A program made the translations under genes and the position numbers. This document shows positions 33,421 to 43,615 of a stretch of DNA of 64,000 nt, in pieces. The notes under the pieces are model-generated. The model was not told the origin of the DNA. It ran no database searches and saw nothing but the letters and a program-made list of their open reading frames with translations. Numbering within the stretch: position 1 is the first letter of the stretch; the number at the start of each line of letters is the position of its first letter. Origin of the DNA: Mariniflexile fucanivorans (GTDB lineage Bacteria; Bacteroidota; Bacteroidia; Flavobacteriales; Flavobacteriaceae); assembly GCF_004341235.1 (NCBI RefSeq), contig NZ_SLUP01000005.1, forward strand, positions 310,001 to 374,000. Direction: 5' to 3'.

Positions 33421-34935
33421 ATGCCAATCCCTATAGTAAATTCCATTGCTTCTTGGTTCTTAAAAAAGCGTTTTCACCAAATTGAATTGTTTTTAAAATA
33501 CCCCAACGAAGTACAAAACGAATTACTACTAGAGCTTTTAGATATTGCGAAAGACACAAAAATTGGTAAAGAATACGATTTTGCTTCCATTAAAAATTAT
33601 AGAACCTTTGCAGAGCGTATTCCTATAAAGAACTACGACGGTTGGCAAGATGTTATAGAACGTTCCATGAAAGGAGAAACCAATTTATTTTGGCCCACGC
33701 CTATAAAATGGTTTGCAAAATCCAGTGGTACAACACGTGCTAAAAGTAAATTTATTCCCGTTAGTGAAGAATCGCTTGAAGATTGCCATTATGCTGCGGG
33801 TAAAGATTTATTGTGCATGTACTTAAACAATAATGAAGATTCACAATTATTTACAGGTAAATCTTTACGCTTAGGCGGAAGTAAAGAATTATACCGAGAA
33901 AACGGGACTGTATTTGGTGATTTATCTGCCATTTTAATTGACAACATGCCATTTTGGGCCGAATTTAGCAGCACCCCTAGCAACAAAGTTTCTTTAATGA
34001 GTAACTGGGAACACAAAATGCAAGCTATTGTAAACGAAACCATGAATGAAAACGTAACAAGTCTTGCTGGTGTACCTTCTTGGATGCTTGTACTGCTTAA
34101 TAACGTTTTAGAAACTACTGGAAAACAAAACCTGCACGATGTTTGGCCTAATTTGGAAGTCTACTTTCATGGAGGCGTAAGTTTCACGCCTTATAAAGAC
34201 CAGTATAAAAAAATACTACCAAAAAAGGATTTCAAGTATTATGAAATTTATAATGCTTCGGAAGGATTTTTTGCTATTCAAGATCAAAATAATTCTAACG
34301 AACTACTTTTAATGCTAGATTACGGTATTTTTTACGAATTTATTCCCATGGATATTTATGCTACCGAAGCCGAAAAAGCCATTCCGCTTAGCGAAGTAAA
34401 ACTTAACCAAAATTATGCTGTTATCATTACCACCAATGCGGGTTTATGGCGCTACAAAATTGGTGATACCGTTAAATTTACATGTTTAAATCCCTATAGA
34501 ATTAAAGTTTCTGGCAGAACTAAACATTTTATAAATGTATTTGGTGAAGAACTTATTATAGAAAATGCCGAAGATGCTCTTAGAAAAGCGTGTAAAAAAA
34601 CAAAAGCTGAAATTGTTGATTATACGGCGGCCCCTATTTTTATGGAAGGTAAAGAAAAGGGTGGACACGAATGGATTATTGAATTTAAAACACCCCCTAA
34701 AGACATTCATTATTTTAATGAATTGTTTGACAATGCATTGAAAGCATTAAATTCCGATTATGAAGCAAAACGATATAATAACATCACCCTTAACAAACCT
34801 AAAATACATATTGCCCGCAAAAATTTGTTTTACGATTGGTTAAAACAAAACAATAAATTAGGAGGGCAACACAAAGTACCTAGACTTTCGAACACACGTT
34901 TGTATTTAGATGATTTGATAAGGTTGAATTTTTAG
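33421..34935 (+). CDS. GH3-family protein (auxin-responsive promoter family)
   Basis: 504 aa, full length. The family adenylate-binding motifs are present: the SSGTT-type loop FAKSSGTTRAKSKFIPVSEE (residues about 100-119), the second motif YYEIYNASEGFFAIQ, and LWRYKIGDTVKF with the following GRTKHFINVFGEELI hinge. Plant members adenylate carboxylates and couple them to amino acids. The bacterial clade in Bacteroidota is uncharacterised. No hormone pathway is present in this window; the natural substrate is unknown. The start is ATG 33421 with the divergent DUF2797 gene 42 bp away. The reading frame is intact. Confidence 0.9.
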   Translation: MPIPIVNSIASWFLKKRFHQIELFLKYPNEVQNELLLELLDIAKDTKIGKEYDFASIKNYRTFAERIPIKNYDGWQDVIERSMKGETNLFWPTPIKWFAKSSGTTRAKSKFIPVSEESLEDCHYAAGKDLLCMYLNNNEDSQLFTGKSLRLGGSKELYRENGTVFGDLSAILIDNMPFWAEFSSTPSNKVSLMSNWEHKMQAIVNETMNENVTSLAGVPSWMLVLLNNVLETTGKQNLHDVWPNLEVYFHGGVSFTPYKDQYKKILPKKDFKYYEIYNASEGFFAIQDQNNSNELLLMLDYGIFYEFIPMDIYATEAEKAIPLSEVKLNQNYAVIITTNAGLWRYKIGDTVKFTCLNPYRIKVSGRTKHFINVFGEELIIENAEDALRKACKKTKAEIVDYTAAPIFMEGKEKGGHEWIIEFKTPPKDIHYFNELFDNALKALNSDYEAKRYNNITLNKPKIHIARKNLFYDWLKQNNKLGGQHKVPRLSNTRLYLDDLIRLNF

Positions 34936-34947
34936 TTTTAGGATTAA

Positions 34948-37334
34948 TCAATTTTGCTTATCTAGTTTATAAGCTATTTTTAAGGCTACAGATGGCTTGT
35001 AACTATAACTTTGAGCTGTACTGAAATTAACCCCATTTTTTTTACTATCTATTTTATTGGTATCAAATATATTATTTCCAGACAATGTGAATGAACAGGA
35101 TTCTTTCCAAAAGGATTTTTTTAATGATATGGATGCATTTAAAGCACTTTCTGTATAACTTTGGGCTGAAACCGATGGCCATTATAATCCATATTAAGTC
35201 TTAATGAATAGTCCCCAAGAAAATTAAATGTATTATTCCATTTAAAATTATGGTTAAATTGATTTTTTGAATAGTCATCATCCATAAAGTTAACATGTAT
35301 TTTATACATAAAAAGCGAAATACTAACATTCGTTTCCCACCAAACATTACATTTAAAGTTTCCCATAAATTCCGATCCTGTACTATAAGAATCCCCTACA
35401 TTTTCTGGTGTATTAATTAATTTACCTTCTTCGTCGGCATAATTAAAATATTCAATAACATCGATAGTTTTCCTATGAAAAACTTGAATGCTTAAAAAAC
35501 TCTTATCGTTCCAAGTATTTTTAAATCCCATTTCATAAGCATTAATATATGATGGTTTTATGTCTGCGTTACCCGTATAATAGGTTGTAATATCCGCATA
35601 CTCCACTACTGGTACTAGAGCGTAATAGGACGCCCTGTTAATTCTACGTGTATAATTTGCGACCCATTGTGTATTATCATTCAAATTATACAATAGATGT
35701 AAACTGGGGAAAAATTTAGAAAAATTATGTTGTGCAGGCACAAATATGTTCTCTCCATCAATAGAAACATATTGATAATTAGATTTTGTATCGGTATGTT
35801 CCATTCTTAAACCAAATTGATATTCAAACTTTTTCCAGCTACTTTTTATATTTAAAAATCCAGAATAAACATTTTGCATAAAATCGATACGCTGTTCATT
35901 TCGTTGGTTAGAAAACGGTATTAAGTTATCATCAGCATCAAACGTACCACTTGTTGATCCTATTTCAGGAATATCATCTAAATCCATTTCGATTCCTGCA
36001 TCCAAAGTCGTTTCATCTGTAATAGGGTAATTATACTCTAATTTAGCATTTAAAACAAATTCATTTTTTTCATAATTGTAATAGCCAAGCCTTTCAGTTT
36101 CTGAAACAAATTGTTTTTCATCTAATTGTCTTTCAGTGTAAGGACTGAGATAACTAGACACGTCTGCATAAGCACTAAGTTTATGTGTTTTATCCTTATT
36201 AAAATAATGTGAAAAATTTAGATTTCCGCCTATGTAATGATATTTAGTAATGCGATTTGATTTAAGAAGATAGGATTCTATTTCTTGTAAACCAGTATCT
36301 ATAATGCTGTTTTTTTGAGCAATAACAGCTCCTAAATCATCATTAAATTGATTCGTTTTGATAGGATTAAGTGTAAATGTTAAATCTAAATAATCTTTAT
36401 CGGTAAGGTCATAATTAAATCCAGCCTCGATATATAGATTTTTTTGCCCATTTTTTTCACTTTGGTTAATGTTCGTGCTGTAAGACAATAAACCGTGAAT
36501 AACTGTTTGTTCTTTAACCACATCTAATTGGGACCAAACGCTTTCTCCACCGGTCGCATTAAAATACCAGCCCCATTTTTCAGATTTTTTATCTAATGAC
36601 AAATAACCATTGGCGTCTCCTAAAGTAGAAACCTTACTATTTGCATTTATAGCATAGCCTTGCAGTCTGTTCTTCTTCAATAAAACCTGTATAATACCCG
36701 CAGTACCTTCTGAACCATATACTACCGAAGGATTAGTAATAATTTCAATTTTATCAATTAAATCTGCAGATATTTGTCTTAGTTTATCAGTACCATTTTG
36801 TACGGGATGCCCATTAATGTACACCTTAAAAATACCATCGCCGCGATATTTTAAATTATCGTTTACATCTACTTGTAATGAAGGAATGTTAGTTAACAAA
36901 TCCATAGCGACGCTTGCAGAAGGAAAGCTAGAAGCATTTATAACCTGCCTATCTACTTTATATTGAATTGAAGGCTTTGATGTTTTTACCAAAACTTCTG
37001 ATAATTTTTCTGATTTTTCTTTTAACAAAATAGTTTCGAGTTCTAAAGTAGGTGTATTCACCATAATTTCTTTCTTATGGTTAGCATATCCCATAAAACT
37101 AACAACCAATTGGTAGGATCCATAAGGAATTTTTGAGATTTTAAAACTTCCCGCCGCATTTGTTATAACGCCATACACGCTATCTTTAGGTGTAATATTG
37201 CTTATTGTCACTTCGGCATACGGTAAGCCATTATGGGTTGTTTCATCTACTATTTTACCTTGTATCATAGCTTTTTGTGCATAGCACCAAGGCATTGAGA
37301 ACAGAAAAAAAACACAAACGACAATTCTTATCAC
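34948..37334 (-). pseudogene. TonB-dependent outer-membrane receptor with a C-terminal frameshift
   Basis: Start GTG 37334 gives a signal peptide (VVCVFFLFSMPWCYAQ). The N-terminal beta-sandwich domain (MIQGKIVDETTHNGLPYAEV) is followed by plug and barrel of the outer-membrane beta-barrel TonB group (FKVYINGHPVQNGTDKLRQI). The first frame ends at 35139 with RFQPKVIQKVL. In a second frame, from about 35168 down to a TGA at 34948, about 60 barrel-like residues continue (ALNASISLKKSFWKES, SFTLSGNNIFDTNKID, ending ALKIAYKLDKQN). One base missing in the GAAAC run at 35168-35172 would explain this. Either a real loss of the last strands or a homopolymer sequencing error. Confidence 0.8.
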
Positions 37335-37615
37335 GTTACGTATTGTAAGTAGTTTACATGCAAAAATAATGTATTATATTACATTTTTATAAGATTTATA
37401 GAAATAAAAAACACCTATTCTATAATTAGGAAAATGAAGTAACGACAAAACACATTGCCTAAAAGTTATTAAACGAGTATTTCGTCCTATCATCTAAAAG
37501 CAGCTATAAGAACATTGTGAAGAACTAAAATAAATATACTTTTAAGAAAGTTTTTAAAAACACCATGAATAATCCTCGTAATGTCCTTTATTAATAATTA
37601 ATTTCCATAAAAAAC

Positions 37616-37643
37616 AAAAACCACGCTTATCAGCGTGGTTTTT
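37616..37643 (-). terminator. Terminator of the clp unit
   Basis: 12-bp stem AAAAACCACGCT / AGCGTGGTTTTT, 4-nt loop, T tracts both ways, 22 bp after the clpX stop. It lies in a 331-bp gap (37335-37665) that otherwise holds only AT-rich upstream sequence of the receptor. Confidence 0.88.
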
Positions 37644-37665
37644 TTATAAATGTTTTTTTTGAATT

Positions 37666-38898
37666 TTATGAAACCGCCTTTAGTTTCTTTAAAGTGGTTT
37701 TAACCAATTTATCTTCAACATAAGTTTTAGTAACATTTAATTTTTTATCGTTACTACTCGGCATTTCAAACATAGCATCTGTTAAAACCTCTTCACAAAG
37801 TGAACGTAAACCTCTTGCTCCTAATTTGTATTCAATAGCTTTGTCTACAATATGGTCTAAAGCGCCATCGGTTATGGTAAAGTCAATATCATCCATAGAA
37901 AACAACTTTTGATATTGCTTAATAATGGCGTTTTTAGGTTCTGTAAGAATAGCTCTTAATGTTTTGGCATCTAACGGATCCATGTATGTAAGCACAGGTA
38001 AACGTCCAATAATCTCTGGAATTAATCCAAAGTCTTTTAAATCTTTTGGTATGATATATTGAAGTAAGTGATCTTGATCTACAACCTCTTCAGATTTTGA
38101 AGCACTATATCCAACCGCTTGCATGTTTAAACGTTTTGATATGTGACGTTCTATTCCGTCAAAAGCACCACCTGCTATAAACAATATATTTTCGGTGTTA
38201 ACTTCAATAAATTTTTGGTCTGGATGCTTACGGCCTCCTTTTGGTGGCACATTAACAATAGTACCTTCTAAAAGTTTTAAAAGGGCTTGTTGAACCCCTT
38301 CACCAGAAACATCTCTGGTAATAGATGGGTTATCACTTTTACGAGCAATTTTATCAATTTCATCAATAAAAACAATACCTTTTTCTGCCTTTTCTAAATT
38401 ATAATCAGCCGCTTGTAATAATCGGGTTAAAATGCTTTCAACATCTTCACCAACATAACCTGCTTCTGTTAAAACAGTCGCATCAACGATTGCTAGAGGC
38501 ACATTAAGCATTCTAGCTATTGTTTTGGCAACTAAAGTTTTCCCTGTACCTGTTTGACCGACCATAATGATATTACTTTTTTGTATATCAATATCATCCT
38601 TTGTAACAGGTTGTAATAAACGCTTATAATGATTATATACTGCAACAGACATCACTTTTTTAGTCATGTTTTGTCCAATAATATACTCGTCTAAAAATGC
38701 CTTGATTTGTTGAGGTTTGCGTAGTTTTAATTCTGCCGATAAATCGCTGCTTTCACTTTGCTTCGATTCTTCTAGCACAATACCGTGCGCTTGCTCTATA
38801 CATCTATCGCATATATGAGCATCTAACCCTGCTATTAATAAATTCGTTTCTGGCTTTTTACGGCCGCAAAACGAACATTCCAATTCTTCTTTTGCCAT
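37666..38898 (-). CDS. clpX: ATP-dependent protease ATPase subunit ClpX
   Basis: 410 aa. Zinc-binding domain CSFCGRKK...CDRC at the N-terminus, Walker [17 protein letters not shown], Walker [15 protein letters not shown], the pore loop GYVG ([13 protein letters not shown]) and the sensor [12 protein letters not shown]. It unfolds substrates for ClpP. It follows clpP by 73 bp, and tig lies upstream: the usual tig-clpP-clpX order. Confidence 0.98.
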   Translation of the reverse strand: MAKEELECSFCGRKKPETNLLIAGLDAHICDRCIEQAHGIVLEESKQSESSDLSAELKLRKPQQIKAFLDEYIIGQNMTKKVMSVAVYNHYKRLLQPVTKDDIDIQKSNIIMVGQTGTGKTLVAKTIARMLNVPLAIVDATVLTEAGYVGEDVESILTRLLQAADYNLEKAEKGIVFIDEIDKIARKSDNPSITRDVSGEGVQQALLKLLEGTIVNVPPKGGRKHPDQKFIEVNTENILFIAGGAFDGIERHISKRLNMQAVGYSASKSEEVVDQDHLLQYIIPKDLKDFGLIPEIIGRLPVLTYMDPLDAKTLRAILTEPKNAIIKQYQKLFSMDDIDFTITDGALDHIVDKAIEYKLGARGLRSLCEEVLTDAMFEMPSSNDKKLNVTKTYVEDKLVKTTLKKLKAVS

Positions 38899-38971
38899 TA
38901 ATCTTTATATTTTAGGGGAATTAAAATTATAAATCCCTCTATAACAATTCTTTAAAATTACGAATTATTAT

Positions 38972-39646
38972 TTAATTACGTGCTAAAATTTCATCAATCA
39001 TACCGTATTCTTTAGCTTTGTCGGCTTTCATCCAGTAATCTCTATCGCTATCATTATATACTTTGTCGTAATCTTGTCCTGTATGCTTACTTATAATTTT
39101 ATAAAGTTCTTCTTTTAAAATTAATATTTCTCTTGCTGTAATTTCAATATCACTTGCTTGCCCTTGTGCGCCACCTAATGGTTGGTGAATCATAACACGG
39201 GAATGTGTTAAACCACTTCGCTTTCCTTTAGCACCTGCACATAATAAAACAGCACCCATAGATGCGGCCATACCTGTACAAATAGTAGCAACATCTGGTT
39301 TTATGAATTGCATCGTATCATAAATACCTAAGCCTGCATACACACTTCCTCCAGGAGAGTTAATATAAATTTGGATGTCTTTTGACGAGTCTGTACTTTC
39401 TAAAAATAGTAGTTGTGCCTGAATAATATTTGCTACTTGGTCGTTAATGGCTGTTCCCATAAAAATGATACGATCCATCATTAAACGAGAAAACACATCG
39501 AAAATAGCGATGTTCATTTGGCGTTCTTCGATAATATTGGGTGTTAAGCTTGTTGGGTACATACTACTCATGATTTTATTGTAGTAGGTACTGCTTATTC
39601 CTTGATCTTTTATCGCGAATTTTTCAAATTCTTTTGCGTAATCCAT
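38972..39646 (-). CDS. clpP: ATP-dependent Clp protease proteolytic subunit ClpP
   Basis: 224 aa. Catalytic Ser129 in GMAASMGA, His154 in [11 protein letters not shown], Asp near SDRDYWM. The [13 protein letters not shown] and [18 protein letters not shown] segments are standard. It forms the 14-mer protease with ClpX. ATG start with the usual N-terminal extension found in Bacteroidota. The gap to tig (39647-39823) carries the tig terminator. Confidence 0.98.
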   Translation of the reverse strand: MDYAKEFEKFAIKDQGISSTYYNKIMSSMYPTSLTPNIIEERQMNIAIFDVFSRLMMDRIIFMGTAINDQVANIIQAQLLFLESTDSSKDIQIYINSPGGSVYAGLGIYDTMQFIKPDVATICTGMAASMGAVLLCAGAKGKRSGLTHSRVMIHQPLGGAQGQASDIEITAREILILKEELYKIISKHTGQDYDKVYNDSDRDYWMKADKAKEYGMIDEILARN

Positions 39647-39758
39647 AATTATTACTTGTTGTTATTTTAGGTTAAATTCCTAATTATCAAATGAGTGATT
39701 TTAAAACGAACACTTAAAAACTGATTTTAATATTTTGAAGCTAAATGTACTCAACAAA

Positions 39759-39792
39759 TTAGGCGCTATAATTTGCTAATTATAGCGCCTAA
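39759..39792 (-). terminator. Terminator after tig
   Basis: Perfect 15-bp stem TTAGGCGCTATAATT / AATTATAGCGCCTAA, loop TGCT, about 31 bp after the tig stop. It separates tig from clpP-clpX, which must then have their own promoter in the remaining gap. Confidence 0.85.
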
Positions 39793-39823
39793 ATATAATG
39801 AATTATTCTTTAAAGGCACAGGA

Positions 39824-41152
39824 TTATTTATCTCCGTAAACTTCCTTTACAAAATCTTCGTAACTTAATTCTTTTACTTTAAGATTTGCTTTCTCTTTGT
39901 AAAGCGCTAATAATTTTTGACTTACTAACTGTTCTGAAATACGACGTGCTTCTTCTTGGTTTGATAAAATACGAGCAGCAATATCATCCAATTCTTTATC
40001 AGAAGGATTCATTTGACCAAATTGTGCCATTTGTGCTTTTATCATGTCTCTTGAATGATTTTTAATGTCATCCATAGTTATTTGAATATTGTTATCCGTA
40101 ATTAACTTACCTTCAATTAATTGGTAACGTAAGCTTTTTTCAGATTTTTCGTATTCTTCTTTTGCTTGATCGCTATCTAATGGTTGCTCACCAGCAGTTT
40201 GCATCCATTTTTGTAAAAACTCAGCAGGTAAATCGAACTTCGTGTTTTCAACTAAATACTCGGTAACATCATTTAAAAATTTCTGATCAGCTTGTTGAGC
40301 AAATTGTTTTTCAGCGTCTTCTTTAATTTTCTCTTTTACTTCTGAAACAGATTTTACAGTATCTTTTCCAAATAATTTATCAAATAATTCTTGATCTAAA
40401 TCGGCAAGTTCACGTGTATTGATTTCAGAAATTGTAAAACTAACTTCAATATCTAAACCATGTACATCATCATGACCTAATTTTAAAGCGTGCATTAATT
40501 CATGATCATCTTCATAAAGACCCTTAGTTTGTAATGTAATAACATCGCCAACTTTAGCGCCAATAAATTGTTTTTCAGTAGCTTTTCCTTTAAATTTATC
40601 TAAAGTCAACGTTACTTTGTTCTCTATTTCGCGCTCTTCATTTTTATAAACACCTGTAATTTCACTATCTTTTTCTACTACAGATTGAGAAATTAATTTT
40701 CCGTATTGTTTTTGAATACGCTCAATTTGCTCGTTAATCATTTTATCATCGGCAATAATATTATATTGCGTGATAGCATCTTTAGCCTTTAAATTAACTT
40801 CAAATTCTGGAGCTAAACCTAATTCAAATTCAAACGATAATGTTTCTGCATCCCAGTTAATGGCGTCTTGTGGCTTTGGTAGTGGTTGCCCTAAAACATC
40901 TAACTTTTCTTCAGTAAGATATTTGTTTAACGCATCTTGCAATAATTTGTTTACTTCATCAACCAATACTGCTTTTCCGTATTGCTTTTTAACCATTCCC
41001 ATTGGTACTTGACCTTTTCTAAAACCAGGGATGTTTGCTGTTTTACGATAATCTGTTAAGATTTTTTCCACTTTAGCGCTATAATCTTCTTTAGCGATAT
41101 CTACTTTTACTACAGCATTTAATGCATCAACGTTTTCTCTTGTAATATTCAT
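39824..41152 (-). CDS. tig: Trigger factor, ribosome-associated chaperone
   Basis: 442 aa from ATG 41152 (MNITRENVDALNAVVKVDI); the longer in-frame start at 41188 adds 12 non-conserved residues and is dropped. The ribosome-binding motif GFRKGQVPMGMVKKQYG is at residues about 43-59. The prolyl-isomerase-like middle and the helical C-terminal chaperone arms (DAEKQFAQQADQKFLNDV) follow. In Bacteroidota the FKBP domain is diverged, and here the usual active-site aromatic cluster is not obvious. First gene of the protein quality-control cluster. Confidence 0.95.
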   Translation of the reverse strand: MNITRENVDALNAVVKVDIAKEDYSAKVEKILTDYRKTANIPGFRKGQVPMGMVKKQYGKAVLVDEVNKLLQDALNKYLTEEKLDVLGQPLPKPQDAINWDAETLSFEFELGLAPEFEVNLKAKDAITQYNIIADDKMINEQIERIQKQYGKLISQSVVEKDSEITGVYKNEEREIENKVTLTLDKFKGKATEKQFIGAKVGDVITLQTKGLYEDDHELMHALKLGHDDVHGLDIEVSFTISEINTRELADLDQELFDKLFGKDTVKSVSEVKEKIKEDAEKQFAQQADQKFLNDVTEYLVENTKFDLPAEFLQKWMQTAGEQPLDSDQAKEEYEKSEKSLRYQLIEGKLITDNNIQITMDDIKNHSRDMIKAQMAQFGQMNPSDKELDDIAARILSNQEEARRISEQLVSQKLLALYKEKANLKVKELSYEDFVKEVYGDK

Positions 41153-41228
41153 TTTAAATGATATAAAGCCCTTTAAGGCATTTAACAAATATTTATTCTT
41201 TTGTAACCGAAATTTATTTAATCAAAAT

Positions 41229-41261
41229 CGGGTTGCAAAAATATAACATTTTTGCAACCCG
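41229..41261. terminator. Strong hairpin between tig and the holin-like gene
   Basis: Perfect 14-bp stem CGGGTTGCAAAAAT / ATTTTTGCAACCCG with a 5-nt loop, 23 bp after the end of the holin-like gene on the minus strand. It can stop transcription from that gene into tig; the T run after it is short. Confidence 0.75.
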
Positions 41262-41283
41262 ACAAAGTTTTTAACCGCTTGAT

Positions 41284-41643
41284 TTAAAGCGGTTTTTTAT
41301 CTTCTTTTAAAAGCGAATGCAGAAAAGATTGAAGTATGGAAAGCAAAATACTAAACAGTATGGCTGTCCAGATACTACTCACTGAAAAACCTTCGATTAA
41401 TTTATCGGCCAATAAAATAATTAACGCATTGATTATTAATAGAAATAAACCTAAAGTGACTACTGTAATTGGCAGTGTTAAAATAACCAATATGGGTTTT
41501 ACCAATACATTTAATATAGCTAAAACAATAGCGACTATGATGGCATTAACCTAAACATCGCCAGATAAATCTACACCTGGCAAAAAATAGGCTAAAATAA
41601 ATACGGCTAATGCGGTTAATAAAAGTTTAAGGATAACACTCAT
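41284..41643 (-). pseudogene. Holin-like membrane protein gene (PF04020-like) with an in-frame TAG
   Basis: Read from ATG 41643, the frame gives MSVILKLLLTALAVFILAYF, then LPGVDLSGDV, a TAG stop at 41551-41553 (codon 31), then VNAIIVAIVLAILNVLVKPI and LVILTLPITVVTLGLF onward to a stop at 41284. The two parts join in one frame and match the four-helix holin-like family PF04020 (common in Bacteroidota, role unknown). The stop sits at the loop where homologues have any residue. A single substitution explains it, either a real nonsense mutation or a base-call error. Helices: residues 4-24, about 34-51, 60-83, 90-115. Confidence 0.75.
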
Positions 41644-41660
41644 AATGTATTGTTTTAGTT

Positions 41661-42773
41661 TTATTTAGGTTTAACATTTTTTAAATCTAAGGTAATAGGC
41701 AAACTATAAGGCACAACTACGGGTTTACCACGAACAACCCCTGGCGTCATTTTTGGCAGTAAGCCTATAATACGAATAGCTTCTGCATTAAGAGAAATGT
41801 GATTTGATTTTGCATCTACACCTGTTACCCCTCCTGTTTTGTCTATTTTAAAGATAACATATATTTTTTGCTTTCCGGTTAAACCAAGTTCTGACCCAAA
41901 TGATGTATTAAATCTTTCAGAAACAAAACGTGCTATATTTTGGGACATACATGTTTTTTTTAGCATATTACCTGAAAATCTTTCACAACCAGGAAATATT
42001 GGAACTCTTTCTATTACACCATCTGGAATTTCAGTATTGGTTAATGCGATTAAGCTACCTTCCGATTTAAGTTCTCCGTTTTTATATTTTACTTTTTCAA
42101 TTAAACTACCATCAACACCAGAATGTTCCCAAACACCATCTAATTGGTTTTTTGAATAGTCTCCTGCCCATGTTAAATTACCACTTTCATTATACTGTTT
42201 TTCGTTACCGTCTTTTAAATCCTCTTTAGTTTCTCCTTCTAACTTTAACTTACCGTTTTCGTAAAATTGTTTATAAAAGCCTTCTTTATTGTCATTTTTA
42301 TAAGTTACTTCCCATTCTAGTTGCCCTGTTGGATAATACTGTTTCCAAATACCCGACAAACTACCATCAACGTAATTACTTTCAATTTTTAATGCTTCAT
42401 CTTCAAAATACTCTTTATAATATCCTTTGTTTAGTATTCTTTCGTAAAACAATTTTCCATTTTCGTAAAAACCTTTAACTACAAAAACATCATTTATTTT
42501 TTTTACTTCGTATCTAGCATTACCGTTTTTATAGTAGTTTGTAATTTCCTCATCTCTTTTTCCATCCGAGTAACTATAAGTAGATGAAATATTACCATTA
42601 TCGTAATAGGATGTCCATTTACCAACACGTTCTTTATTTTTATATTGACCTACCGTTTTTAATTGCCCATTTTTGTGATATTGTTCAAAAGGACCGTCGC
42701 TTATATTTTCCTTTTGTCCTGAAACAGACATGGAAAACAGGAAAACCAACACAAAAAGAAAACATACTTTCAT
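41661..42773 (-). CDS. MORN-repeat (YwqK-type) protein with C-terminal TonB domain
   Basis: 370 aa. Signal peptide (VCFLFVLVFLFSMSVSGQ). Residues about 25-240 are tandem MORN-like repeats: FEQYHKNGQLKTVGQYKNKE, YYDNGNISSTYSYSDGKRDE, YYPTGQLEWEVTYKNDNKEG and others. The C-terminal region (about 285-365) is a TonB C-terminal domain (IYVIFKIDKTGGVTGVDAKS, LPKMTPGVVRGKPVVVPYSL). Typical of Bacteroidota secreted/periplasmic proteins linked to the cell envelope; a role in antitoxin-like MORN proteins is a database name only. No partner receptor adjacent. Confidence 0.85.
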   Translation of the reverse strand: MKVCFLFVLVFLFSMSVSGQKENISDGPFEQYHKNGQLKTVGQYKNKERVGKWTSYYDNGNISSTYSYSDGKRDEEITNYYKNGNARYEVKKINDVFVVKGFYENGKLFYERILNKGYYKEYFEDEALKIESNYVDGSLSGIWKQYYPTGQLEWEVTYKNDNKEGFYKQFYENGKLKLEGETKEDLKDGNEKQYNESGNLTWAGDYSKNQLDGVWEHSGVDGSLIEKVKYKNGELKSEGSLIALTNTEIPDGVIERVPIFPGCERFSGNMLKKTCMSQNIARFVSERFNTSFGSELGLTGKQKIYVIFKIDKTGGVTGVDAKSNHISLNAEAIRIIGLLPKMTPGVVRGKPVVVPYSLPITLDLKNVKPK

Positions 42774-42814
42774 AATTTCTTAATAAAAAATTGAATATAC
42801 TATATTAAGACTTT

Positions 42815-43579
42815 TTATCTTACAAACCGCATCACCGTGTCAAAAAAATCTTTAGGATTTTCGGCATGCAACCAATGCCCTGCATTTGATATAGTAACAA
42901 TTTTAGCATGTGGAAAATGAGCTTTTATAATACTTTCATCATCAACACCAATATATTCTGAGCGATCACCTCGTAGGAACAAAGTATCTTTTTCAAAGGT
43001 TGCTTGCGATGGTAGTGGCTCGCCAACTTCGGCTACTTCTTCTTTTAAAACTTCCAAATTCATTCGTAACCCCAGCTTACCTTTTTCAACCCAATAGAGG
43101 TTTTTTAGTAAAAATTGTCGGATTCCAATATTCGAAATATAACCACTTAAAATTTTATCGGCTTCCCCTCTACTTTTAATGATATCAAAGTTCAAGGCAC
43201 TTAAACCGTCTAAAATACCATCGTGATGTACGGGGTAGAAACGAGGTGAAATATCAGCAACAATTAATTTTGAAACTAATTCTGGGTATGTAGCAGCAAA
43301 CAACATAGCGGTTTTTCCGCCCATAGAATGCCCTAGTAAAATAATGTTTTCAAGTTGATGCGCATCGCAATAATGCCTCAAATCCTCCACCAAAGCTTCA
43401 TAACTAAATTCGTTATCATGAAAACTATGACCGTGATTACGTTGATCGACCAAATGCACCTGATAGTTCTGTTCACTAAATTGAATACCAAGTGTTTTCC
43501 AGTTATCACTCATTCCTAAAAATCCATGAAGAATAATAAACGGCTGTCCTTCGCCTATAATATTTGAATGTAAAAGCAT
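42815..43579 (-). CDS. Alpha/beta hydrolase (YbfF-like)
   Basis: 254 aa. Oxyanion and nucleophile motifs are clear: HGFLGMSDNW, LGHSMGGKTAMLFA (Ser in GHSMGG), a catalytic Asp in DRSEYIGV-type context and His in AGHWLHAENP. Wording fits the YbfF/esterase-like branch. Cytoplasmic; substrate unknown. It lies 36 bp downstream of pdxJ in the same direction, so likely co-transcribed. Confidence 0.88.
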   Translation of the reverse strand: MLLHSNIIGEGQPFIILHGFLGMSDNWKTLGIQFSEQNYQVHLVDQRNHGHSFHDNEFSYEALVEDLRHYCDAHQLENIILLGHSMGGKTAMLFAATYPELVSKLIVADISPRFYPVHHDGILDGLSALNFDIIKSRGEADKILSGYISNIGIRQFLLKNLYWVEKGKLGLRMNLEVLKEEVAEVGEPLPSQATFEKDTLFLRGDRSEYIGVDDESIIKAHFPHAKIVTISNAGHWLHAENPKDFFDTVMRFVR

Positions 43580-43615
43580 TATCTGATTAACGATTTACGA
43601 TTTTTTATTTACGAA

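Noticed and set aside
35139-37334. Receptor ending naturally at 35139
   Set aside because: The last residues do not form a barrel strand, while the other frame just downstream encodes the expected terminal strands.
41336-41554. Plus-strand ORF opposite the holin-like gene
   Set aside because: It is the shadow of a membrane-protein gene on the other strand whose helices are clear once the TAG is ignored.
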